A program made the translations under genes and the position numbers. DNA of 64,000 nt from a virus, in IMG/VR virus record IMGVR_UViG_3300010396_000003, positions 64,001 through 128,000 of that record. One strand, written 5' to 3'. This document shows, piece by piece, positions 38,035 through 45,700 of this stretch. The notes beneath the pieces were generated by a model. That model was not told where the DNA came from. It was given only the letters and a program-made list of their open reading frames with translations, and searched no databases. The number at the start of each line of letters is the position of its first letter. The first letter of the stretch is position 1.

Positions 38035-38213
38035 GCCAACAGATTTTTGCGAAGTTACAAGAGCAAGTAATCAAAAAAAAATACGATCCATCATTCCCGA
38101 AGCTCGATGGCATTCCGATAACAATTAATCCATGGTTCGGGCCGGATGATTGGTTTGGCGAAGATATTGACGGGAAACTTTGGAGGATTGAATATGCCCC
38201 GAGGTGTCAATAA
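37992..38213 (+). CDS. Small protein, unknown function
   Basis: From the ATG at 37992 the frame gives 73 residues with PITINPWFGPDDWFGEDIDG and a helical N-terminal half. It overlaps both neighbours (43 and 20 bases). No family is recognised. Confidence 0.6.
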   Translation: MEPIAEKQFIRLFVSQQIFAKLQEQVIKKKYDPSFPKLDGIPITINPWFGPDDWFGEDIDGKLWRIEYAPRCQ

Positions 38214-38472
38214 GGAAGCAGCAAAACCTACTGTCTTCAAACTAAAACTGAAATTAATGCCACGTGGTCGTAAAGTTTCATTCCAAATTGCTAAAGACAC
38301 GCTTTCACTTGTTGGATGCGATTTTAAATATCAGGATCGCCGACCGCTTCAATCTGAATTAGATGCAGCGTACAATTACGCGATACGCGAGCACTTAGCT
38401 GCATCGGATAATCCGGTAAAACGCGTCAAGATGCCGGATTGCGTGGAAAGAGTAAGCACATGGTTCCAGTAA
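38194..38472 (+). CDS. Small basic protein, unknown function
   Basis: GGAGG eight bases before the ATG at 38194 supports this start, giving 92 residues. The N-terminus is basic and the middle has SFQIAKDTLSLVGCDFKYQD. The function is unknown. Confidence 0.6.
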   Translation: MPRGVNKEAAKPTVFKLKLKLMPRGRKVSFQIAKDTLSLVGCDFKYQDRRPLQSELDAAYNYAIREHLAASDNPVKRVKMPDCVERVSTWFQ

Positions 38473-39032
38473 AAAAAGTCATTTTCCTCGATATCGATGG
38501 CGTAATGGTGACGCGCTCCAGCGTCCGGCGACGCGATGTGATTAATGGTCAGTATCATTCCTCCGCCGATCCTCGGTGCGTAAAAAATCTGAACTGGTTA
38601 ATCGATAAAACCAAGGCGAAAATTGTTATTTCCAGCGCGTGGCGATACATTGGGCTCCAAGAAATGCGGATCATTCTGCAATTTTGGGGAGTAGACGCGG
38701 ACGTTATCGACGTCACACCGCGGAGCCATGAACTAACACAGAAGCGTTACAACTCCAAGGAATGGAAGGCGATTACAGATCCAAAACGCGGCGATGAAAT
38801 TGCCTGGTGGATATCAAGAAACCAGCCAGAAGCGTTTGTGATCATAGACGACGACGCCGATATGTGTAGTCTCCTGCCATATCTTGTTCAAACAAAATTC
38901 AAGTTCGGTCTAACGAAAGAACGGGCCGAAGCGGCTGTAAAAATACTGACAGGCGATGCGGCAAGATGTGTAAACTGCGGCGGTATTGATCACTGCCAGC
39001 CGGGATGTCAAGCGGGAGATCCTTATCCATGA
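38460..39032 (+). CDS. HAD-superfamily phosphatase
   Basis: The 190-residue protein has VIFLDIDGVMVTR (HAD motif I, DxDG), KIVISSAWRYIG (motif II, S), a conserved basic residue in DPKRGDEIAWW, and VIIDDDADM (motif IV). Similar HAD domains occur in phage and Swiss-army-knife RNA-repair proteins. A polynucleotide or small-molecule phosphatase is likely. The C-terminus has CVNCGGIDHCQPGCQ, an added zinc site. Confidence 0.85.
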   Translation: MVPVKKVIFLDIDGVMVTRSSVRRRDVINGQYHSSADPRCVKNLNWLIDKTKAKIVISSAWRYIGLQEMRIILQFWGVDADVIDVTPRSHELTQKRYNSKEWKAITDPKRGDEIAWWISRNQPEAFVIIDDDADMCSLLPYLVQTKFKFGLTKERAEAAVKILTGDAARCVNCGGIDHCQPGCQAGDPYP

Positions 39033-39331
39033 TTTCACGTCGTTCTTTTTTGCACAACATGATTGGCGGCGTCGCTGCGGCGGCCGCGGTTCGTCAATTT
39101 CCGTTTCGAGTTTATAGCTTTCCTTCGGAAATAAAACTAATCAAACCGGAATTTCCATCTTTGGCAAGTGGTGGTCTTATTGAAGCCAATGCGGAGTGGA
39201 CCTGGTTGGGTCGCGTTATCAATACTTCCTTTATGATTGATAAAAAATACTTTCAAGGCGGGCCGGCAAATCTCTATCTCAAATTGGATTCGGATGGACG
39301 ATTAAACATAAAGAAAATGTTTCGCTCGTAA
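39029..39331 (+). CDS. Protein with a Tat (twin-arginine) signal peptide
   Basis: From the ATG at 39029 (ATGA junction) the frame gives 100 residues. It starts MISRRSFLHNMIGGVAAAAA, a clear twin-arginine signal (SRRSFL) with an alanine-rich hydrophobic core. The mature part is beta-rich (WTWLGRVINTSFMIDKKYF). Folded export by the host Tat system is implied, which is rare for phage proteins. Confidence 0.65.
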   Translation: MISRRSFLHNMIGGVAAAAAVRQFPFRVYSFPSEIKLIKPEFPSLASGGLIEANAEWTWLGRVINTSFMIDKKYFQGGPANLYLKLDSDGRLNIKKMFRS

Positions 39332-39525
39332 TGCCTGTAAATACACAAATGAGCTACGATATCCACTGTCCGGATTGCGGCGAATTTCGAGACGCCAAGA
39401 ACGCGGCCAAAGGCTGTCCGCGCTGTGGGAATAAGCAGGCATTCTCGATGTATCATCGTTACGACATTGATAAGCGTTTCAATACCGAGAGGCAATGGGG
39501 CAAAGAAGGCTGGTCACCCAAATGA
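39331..39525 (+). CDS. Small zinc-ribbon protein
   Basis: The 64-residue protein has HCPDCGEF and GCPRCGNK, a full zinc ribbon. Its ATG overlaps the previous stop in TAATG. The function is unknown. Confidence 0.75.
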   Translation: MPVNTQMSYDIHCPDCGEFRDAKNAAKGCPRCGNKQAFSMYHRYDIDKRFNTERQWGKEGWSPK

Positions 39526-39950
39526 AACTTGATCCGTTCATCTTTCAGCGCGAAATGCAAAAAATCGTTAATCAGATGGCGAGCGCGCCGGACCGTGAAC
39601 ATTTTACGCGTTGGTATAAAGCAAAGCACAACGGTAAGTGGAGGTTGTTCGATATTTTTATCTACGAACTCGATATATCGACCGGCGAATGTCTGTTTAA
39701 CAACGACGAACCGTTACTGGATCCCGTGGCGCCAATCGGCGAATATGGCTTTTATCGGCATGCAATCTACGCCATAGGTTCCGGAGTTAACGAGCGACAC
39801 ATGGAATTTTTCGCGGAATGTCTGAAAATTACTAAGCAAATTGAACTGAAAGAAATTAATCACATCATCGACACAAAAACCGTGCGCGATCAATTCGAAT
39901 TTATGCGGGATGTTTTCCCGATGTTTATGGTCGGCCAGGAGTTGTTATGA
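39522..39950 (+). CDS. Unknown protein
   Basis: From the ATG at 39522 (ATGA junction) the frame gives 142 residues with FIFQREMQKIVNQMASAPDRE, FDIFIYELDISTGECLF and a helical C-terminus. No family is recognised. Confidence 0.65.
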   Translation: MKLDPFIFQREMQKIVNQMASAPDREHFTRWYKAKHNGKWRLFDIFIYELDISTGECLFNNDEPLLDPVAPIGEYGFYRHAIYAIGSGVNERHMEFFAECLKITKQIELKEINHIIDTKTVRDQFEFMRDVFPMFMVGQELL

Positions 39951-40054
39951 AAGAATGGTGTCTGATACATCCAGTCATGACGTTTCTTTTGGTTCTCGCC
40001 GTAGTCTTTACGATTGACAACGCTCTCGCAAATTATTTCAAGGGAAAGAAATGA
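39947..40054 (+). CDS. 35-residue membrane peptide
   Basis: An ATG in an ATGA junction opens a 35-residue frame with one hydrophobic helix (VMTFLLVLAVVFTI) and a basic tail. The stop overlaps the next small gene's ATG. Confidence 0.6.
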   Translation: MKEWCLIHPVMTFLLVLAVVFTIDNALANYFKGKK

Positions 40055-40176
40055 GAGCCTTAAGCTGGCTCTATATTGGGTGTGCCTTCGTAGTGGCGTT
40101 TATGGGCGATCCGAGAGCCATAATTCCATTCGCAATTGGTGTTTGTTGGGTGTGGTTAGATTGGAGAAATCAATGA
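40051..40176 (+). CDS. 41-residue membrane peptide
   Basis: The frame starts in an ATGA junction and gives 41 residues with two short hydrophobic stretches (LYIGCAFVVAFM; IPFAIGVCWVWL). The stop overlaps the next gene's ATG. The function is unknown. Confidence 0.6.
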   Translation: MRALSWLYIGCAFVVAFMGDPRAIIPFAIGVCWVWLDWRNQ

Positions 40177-40454
40177 CAGCCAAAGAAATGAAACTCGCGG
40201 CTTATTTCTTACGCTTAGCGGCAGAATCGTATTCCAATCATACTTGCAACGATATTGATTCCGAAGCGATACTCGCGGCAAATTTTACCGAGTTAGAAGA
40301 CCGTAAATTCGGCGTTAAAGTAGCAGAAAGCCTCGGTTATACGAAGTATGCCGATAGAGTCGAATGGGCAAACCGTGGACTTGCCGGCTTACAGGATTGC
40401 GAGGCGATGGAATTTCTCGCGGAAATGTTGGAGCAACATGCCGAGGGGCTTTAA
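40173..40454 (+). CDS. Small helical protein, unknown function
   Basis: From the ATG at 40173 the frame gives 93 residues: KEMKLAAYFLRLAAESYSN, then CNDIDSEAIL and a C-terminal acidic helix (AMEFLAEMLEQHAEGL). No family is recognised. Confidence 0.65.
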   Translation: MTAKEMKLAAYFLRLAAESYSNHTCNDIDSEAILAANFTELEDRKFGVKVAESLGYTKYADRVEWANRGLAGLQDCEAMEFLAEMLEQHAEGL

Positions 40455-40782
40455 ATCGTGTCCGGCCGAGACCAAAGAGAAGCGCGCTAATAAAGAATTT
40501 GTCGACCGAAGATCACAGGTTGTGCGCGACAGTATCGGCATACGGCACGTTCTACTTCATGGTAAGGATAAATCGGCACAACGTAAAAAAATTTTTGAGC
40601 ACTACCATCATCGCTGTTGCGTGTGTCGAGCGTATTGCCCGGAGAAAGATGGTGAATGGCATCACGCGCATCGATGCGATTGTATCGAATGTAGCGAAAT
40701 TAGGTGCAGTCAGTGGAAATCCAATTGTCATCATCACAGAACAATAGGATTCCAGAGGTTAGCCAATGAGGAAGTGCAATAA
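40438..40782 (+). CDS. HNH-like protein
   Basis: From the ATG at 40438 the frame gives 114 residues with a basic helical N-terminus, then RCCVCRAYC, EWHHAHRCDCIEC and WKSNCHHHRTIG. The C-C...HH...C-H-H-H pattern resembles a zinc-stabilised HNH nuclease fold, as in phage homing or packaging nucleases. Catalysis is not certain. Confidence 0.65.
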   Translation: MPRGFKSCPAETKEKRANKEFVDRRSQVVRDSIGIRHVLLHGKDKSAQRKKIFEHYHHRCCVCRAYCPEKDGEWHHAHRCDCIECSEIRCSQWKSNCHHHRTIGFQRLANEEVQ

Positions 40783-41266
40783 GCATGGCACGATAAGAAC
40801 CGGTGATGGGCGTTGCTTTTGGTGTGCAGTTGAATCGGGAGAGATAGAACCTCCCCCTGAATTAAACGCTCCCACAAAAACAGCACAAAGCGAACAATGG
40901 AAGATCGAATGCCTGAAATACTTCGGCCGCGTGCTAACCGGCGAGCTCGCACACTGGTGTGATAGTTGGGACGGTATGCCGATCGATGAAACCGTCGATG
41001 AGATTCAATCCTGCAATTGTTCCGATATCGACAAGTCCAATATACCTCCGCCCGCACCAAAGAAATTAGATTTAGTGGACGCCGAAGGGAATAGTTTAAG
41101 CGAACAGATTACAGTCACACACGATGGCGAAGCATTTGATGAATCTGGATCACTGATAAAAATGTCCAGCACAAAACTGGGAACCTATATTCGAACAAAA
41201 CTTAACGGATCCAATGAACTGATTGAACTCCAAGGCGGCCAGGCTGTTGTTGTTTCAAAATGGTGA
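40766..41266 (+). CDS. Unknown protein with cysteine sites
   Basis: The 166-residue protein starts MRKCNKHGTIRTGDGRCFWC, a zinc-like site, followed by a mixed middle with HWCDSWDGMPID and a beta-rich C-terminus. It overlaps the HNH gene by 17 bases. The function is unknown. Confidence 0.65.
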   Translation: MRKCNKHGTIRTGDGRCFWCAVESGEIEPPPELNAPTKTAQSEQWKIECLKYFGRVLTGELAHWCDSWDGMPIDETVDEIQSCNCSDIDKSNIPPPAPKKLDLVDAEGNSLSEQITVTHDGEAFDESGSLIKMSSTKLGTYIRTKLNGSNELIELQGGQAVVVSKW

Positions 41267-41270
41267 AAAG

Positions 41271-41357
41271 ATGATCTATGCCGTTCCGATAGCCTTTTTC
41301 GTTGCGGGAATAATTTTTCTTGGCTGGAATGCCTGGATGCAAAGCAAGAAAAGATGA
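41271..41357 (+). CDS. 28-residue membrane peptide
   Basis: An ATG at 41271 opens a 28-residue frame with one hydrophobic helix (AVPIAFFVAGIIFLGW) and a basic tail (QSKKR). It is one of a group of tiny membrane peptides in this window. Confidence 0.5.
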   Translation: MIYAVPIAFFVAGIIFLGWNAWMQSKKR

Positions 41358-41367
41358 TTTGATTAAA

Positions 41368-41676
41368 ATGAGGTTCCGTACTACACTTTCGGCTTCCAAA
41401 TGTCCAACGGAAAGGGTGTTGGAACTGTTCCGCGCGCTCGCTTGGATTGCTGCCCAGGTATTTACTGCGTCCAGCAGAAGGGATGTTGGAACCGAACAGC
41501 GCAAAAAGGCACAATTGATTTGTGGTGCCGTTAATAATTTCGAAGAAATGCGCGAAGCTCTCAAGAAAGCCAAAGCAATAACCTTCGGGGAATTACAGGA
41601 AGGTGATGAGGGCTACAATGAAGCAGTGCACCTGATTTGTTGCGCTCTAAATAATGCATCAAAAGTCGAGCTATAA
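41368..41676 (+). CDS. Unknown helical protein
   Basis: From the ATG at 41368 the frame gives 102 residues with helices (ERVLELFRALAWIAAQVF; FEEMREALKKAKAI) and several cysteines. No family is recognised. Confidence 0.5.
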   Translation: MRFRTTLSASKCPTERVLELFRALAWIAAQVFTASSRRDVGTEQRKKAQLICGAVNNFEEMREALKKAKAITFGELQEGDEGYNEAVHLICCALNNASKVEL

Positions 41677-41679
41677 GAA

Positions 41680-41856
41680 ATGCCTGGCTATCGTAGGGTG
41701 TACGATCTTTGCCGTTTAACGGAGCGCGAGAAAACCGCGCTTACATTGCGCAGGTCTGGAAATACAGTTAGGCAGATTGCCGAAATCATGAATTTAACGG
41801 AAGCAAAGGTTTATGCGGCGCTTCATCGTGCCGTAGAAAAGGAGAGAGCAAGATGA
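41680..41856 (+). CDS. Small helix-turn-helix protein
   Basis: The 58-residue frame has LTEREKTALTLRRSGNTVRQ, then IAEIMNLTEAKVYAALH, a LuxR/sigma-region-4-like helix-turn-helix. The stop overlaps the next ATG (ATGA). It probably binds DNA. Confidence 0.7.
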   Translation: MPGYRRVYDLCRLTEREKTALTLRRSGNTVRQIAEIMNLTEAKVYAALHRAVEKERAR

Positions 41857-42068
41857 AAGTAAGAGCTCTACAATCGTCAGATGAAATAGCCGCAGAAATA
41901 AACTATATGTCTGATCCAAACAATCTGCCATTTGGCGTTCCGAACGCGCAATCGTCCATTTGGTTGTATACCGCACTCTGTTCGCTTCAATCTGCATATC
42001 AAACGGCAAAGTTGCGCGAGGCGCTGGCCGGCGAGACCAAGGAACCTGAGCGTAAAGGAAAGTCTTGA
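41853..42068 (+). CDS. Small protein, unknown function
   Basis: The 71-residue protein starts in an ATGA junction: KVRALQSSDEIAAEINYMSD, PFGVPNAQSSIWLYTALCSL and a charged tail. No family is recognised. Confidence 0.6.
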   Translation: MKVRALQSSDEIAAEINYMSDPNNLPFGVPNAQSSIWLYTALCSLQSAYQTAKLREALAGETKEPERKGKS

Positions 42069-42144
42069 ACCTTACTGATTTAGCGCCACTTGACGTGCAG
42101 AACCAAGTCCAACAAAGGAAATGTTGGAACAAAGGTAAGTTAAA

Positions 42145-42552
42145 ATGCGTATCCAGTTGGGAATGGATTTTGCCGAAGCGGTTTGTGCCATGGCGGAAGG
42201 AAACGTAGGCGCCGTATCGGCGATGATAGAATTGGTGAAGGCGCGGCCGATTGTGGATCCCATGAGCGGTTGCCAGGGCATTCTCGCACTGTGTGAGCTT
42301 GATGACCTTGGATTTTATGGTCCAGCTATCTGGATTTTTTTTAAGGATATCTGCGACCAGGATACCAAAAAGATGATTACGCTTCTGCGAGCAGATCAAT
42401 TAGGTTTTTTACCGAAAGATTCTTTGAGGGTCGAAGTTTTGAATAGGGCAAATGGCATTATACGTCGCAATGTTGAGCAGCCATTTAATTTTAATCAATT
42501 ATTAGAGGCGGTCCAGGCTGAAATTCCGAGATTTGCAACGGATATTCAATGA
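42145..42552 (+). CDS. Conserved phage protein, unknown function
   Basis: The 135-residue protein has AEGNVGAVSAMIELV, ILALCELDDLGFYGPAIWIFF and KDICDQDTKKMITLLR. I recall this family from many phages with the order AEGNPGA...LDxxxIxGxxIWxxYKDxCxxD. The function is unknown. A good AAAGGTAAG ribosome-binding site precedes the ATG. Confidence 0.8.
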   Translation: MRIQLGMDFAEAVCAMAEGNVGAVSAMIELVKARPIVDPMSGCQGILALCELDDLGFYGPAIWIFFKDICDQDTKKMITLLRADQLGFLPKDSLRVEVLNRANGIIRRNVEQPFNFNQLLEAVQAEIPRFATDIQ

Positions 42553-42728
42553 TCGATACCCGCATACTATGTATTGTATTGGGAGAGAAATTACGGCCAC
42601 ACAAGGCTGTGCGCGGACATTATGACGGCAAACCGCGGCGAAGTTGTATCTATTGCGGACAGTGGCTGGATAAAGTCGAAGGTGTCTCCGCTTGGTGGGG
42701 ATGGTTAGAAATTCCGTTAGCCTCCTGA
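42549..42728 (+). CDS. Small zinc-type protein
   Basis: The 59-residue frame starts in an ATGA junction and has RSCIYCGQWLDKVEGV, one CxxC pair, with a tryptophan-rich C-terminus (AWWGWLEIP). The function is unknown. Confidence 0.6.
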   Translation: MIDTRILCIVLGEKLRPHKAVRGHYDGKPRRSCIYCGQWLDKVEGVSAWWGWLEIPLAS

Positions 42729-42774
42729 ACTAAGAACTTCCATCGGTGCGTGGTTGTGTATATAGCTCTATGTT

Positions 42775-45700
42775 ATGCGCAACCGACTCTTGTTTTTTCT
42801 CTTAGCAATACTCTTCTTAGTGCCGAAGCCGAGCCGTGCAGCGACGCCGGCCACTGTAGTCTCGAGCACTTGCTTCCAAGATGCTCAGGGCAACTGTCTT
42901 GCAAATGGTACATTAACACTGGCCTTAACGCGTCCCGCGCAAATTACGAGTGGCGGACAGGTTGCGCCGATCGTCGTCCAGATTCAGCTTGATTCTAGTG
43001 GTTTGATTCCGGTCGGAACGCAAATTTGGGCAAACTCAAGCCTAAATCCTTCCGGAACTGGATATGCGGTAACCCTTTCCAGTTCCAGCGGTTTAATCGT
43101 GTCTCGTCCTGGGTATTGGGTAATTCAAGGCACCTCACCGATCGATTTAGCGCAGGAACAGCCAGTCAATCCGTTTGTAAGTTTTCCGAATGTTCCAACG
43201 ATCGTTGGTTCTATTACGCCCGGAGATTGCGCAGCGTTTCAAACTGCGACCACGATCTACGATCCGGGGACTGGCGCTTGTGGCAGCGGCGGCGGAGGCG
43301 GATCAACAACTTTTGACAAAGTTGGCAGCGGAACAAATAGCACGGCAACGATGATTTGTGCTACCGGCTGCGCTATTGGTTCTGCTGGTGGAATTATTAA
43401 CGCCACAAAAATTAACAATGTGACTGTTACCGGCACTCCAACTCTAGGACAAATTCCAATTGCCTCCGACAGCACGAATGCTGCTTGGGGTGATCCGATC
43501 GTAAGTGGTCATGACGCAAACGGTTCGGCACCAACTGCAAATCCCGTTCTGACCGCCGGTTGGGATGGCACCTTGGTTCGCACCATAAAAACAGATACGA
43601 GTGGTGACGTGGAGGTAGTATTCCCATCAACTCCAACTGTTACCATTGGAAATTCGTCGATTGCGGTGACAGGCACGTTTTGGCAAGCAACACAGCCGGT
43701 TTCAGTCGCAGCCACGGTTAATACGAATTTAGCTCAGGTTGGTGGAGCTGGTATTGCCCTGGGACAAACAACAATGACTGGATCCATTCCAGTTGTTATT
43801 GCTTCCAACCAGTCAAATCTTCCCGTAAGCGTTCAGAACGCCTCGATTGCGGTTACCGGAACTTTCTGGCAGGCAACGCAACCAGTTTCGATTGCAGCGA
43901 CGTTGAACACTACAGATGCGGCAAATGGCAGCGTGACCGGTGGTGCCGCGGGCTCAAAGTCTGAGTTAATCGGGGGTCAGTTTAATTCTGCCTTGCCGTC
44001 ACTTACGAACGGTCAACAAGCGGCCGTTCAAGTCGATTCATCCGGTCGCTTACTAATAAATTGCTCTGCTGGTTGCGGAGGAGGTTCTGGTGGAACCTCG
44101 ATGGCAGATGAGGGAGCGTTTACGCCCGGAACCACTTCAATAACTCCAATTGGCGGTATCTATTCGACCGGATCAATCAATCTTGTCAGTGGTCAGGCTG
44201 GTATTCTTCGCCTAACCATCGATCGTCGCGTTATGACTGATTTGGATGAGGTTGGTGGATCTCCCATCGTTCTCGGTCAGACAACGATGGCGTCATCCAT
44301 CCCTGTCACCATTGCTTCAAACCAATCGAATCTCAATGTGGTGGTTGCATCAGCTCTACCGGCGGGCAGCAATACGATTGGCGCAGTAACGCAAGCATCT
44401 GGACCATGGACTCAGAATATAACTCAGGTTGCTGGAAGCGCGCTTGGTGCTCCTTCAAATTATGGGACATCCCCGGGTGCGGTCTCTGTAATTGGCGTAA
44501 ACGCCTTCATAACGAACACGCCGGCAGTTTCACAGTCTGGATCGTGGACCGTAACAGCAAACGCTGGGACCGGCACATTTGGTGTTAAAGATGTAGCGGA
44601 TATGACAGGAACTACGCCTGCCACTGCTCCAGCAAATACTCAGATTGTTGGAGAGATTTACAATACCGCGGCGCCAACACCAACAAACGGTCAGACATTG
44701 CCGTTGCAGTCAGATTCGGCCGGTAGGTTGATCGTGTCTTGCGGAAGTGGCTGTGGCGGATCAGGCGGAACAAGTATTGCCGATCTGGGATCGTTCACTC
44801 AGGGCACAACTTCCATAACACCAATTGGTGGAATTTACACAACCTCGGTGACAAACCTAACGAGTGGGCAGGCGGGTGCGCTGCGTCTAACCAATGACCG
44901 TAATTTAATGGCCGATCTCAATGAGGTTGGCGGAAGCGCATTTACGCTTGGACAAAACACATCTGCAAATTCACTGTCCGTTGTAATTGCCTCCGATTAT
45001 TCAGTAACGGATACGGTTGGATCTACCGTGGCCTTGAACGGCTTAAACGTTTCCGCAACTGTTGCGCTCAATAATAACCAAGGCACAGGATTCTTCCTGG
45101 CAAGCGGTACTCTCGCGGCAACGCTGACGCCAGAAGTTTCTTACGATGGCGGTACAACGTGGAGTGCCACGCAATTTCTAAATTCGGCGACGGGTGCCGT
45201 AACATCAACGCTCGTTGTAACAAATCCAAACTCCGCAACAGTTCTATCGATTCTGATACCCGGTGGAGTAAGTAATGCGCGTGTGCGCGTGTCTTCATTC
45301 ACTTCCGGAACAGCGAATGGCACATTACGAGCAACATTAAATCAATCACAAGAAGCTGAAATTGTGGGATCACTTCCAACAGGCTCCAATACAATTGGCG
45401 CTGTCACACAAGCGTCTGGTCCGTGGAGCCAAAATATTACACAGGTTGGCGGTTCGGCATTGGCACTCGGTCAAACGACAATGTCCGCATCGATCCCCGT
45501 TGTATTGGCTTCGAATCAATCTAATGTGAACGTCGCTGTAGCGGCCGCGCTGCCGGCTGGTGGAAATACGATTGGCGCGGTAAACCAGGGAACAACTCCA
45601 TGGGTTGTTAAAGATAATGCCGACATGACCGGTACAACACCTGGAACAGCACCAAGCAATACTTTAATTGTCGGTCAAATTTATAATAGCGCTGCACCCA

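Noticed and set aside
42065-42209. Short TTG-started frame overlapping two genes
   Set aside because: Composition is unnatural and the gene at 42145 in another frame is well supported.
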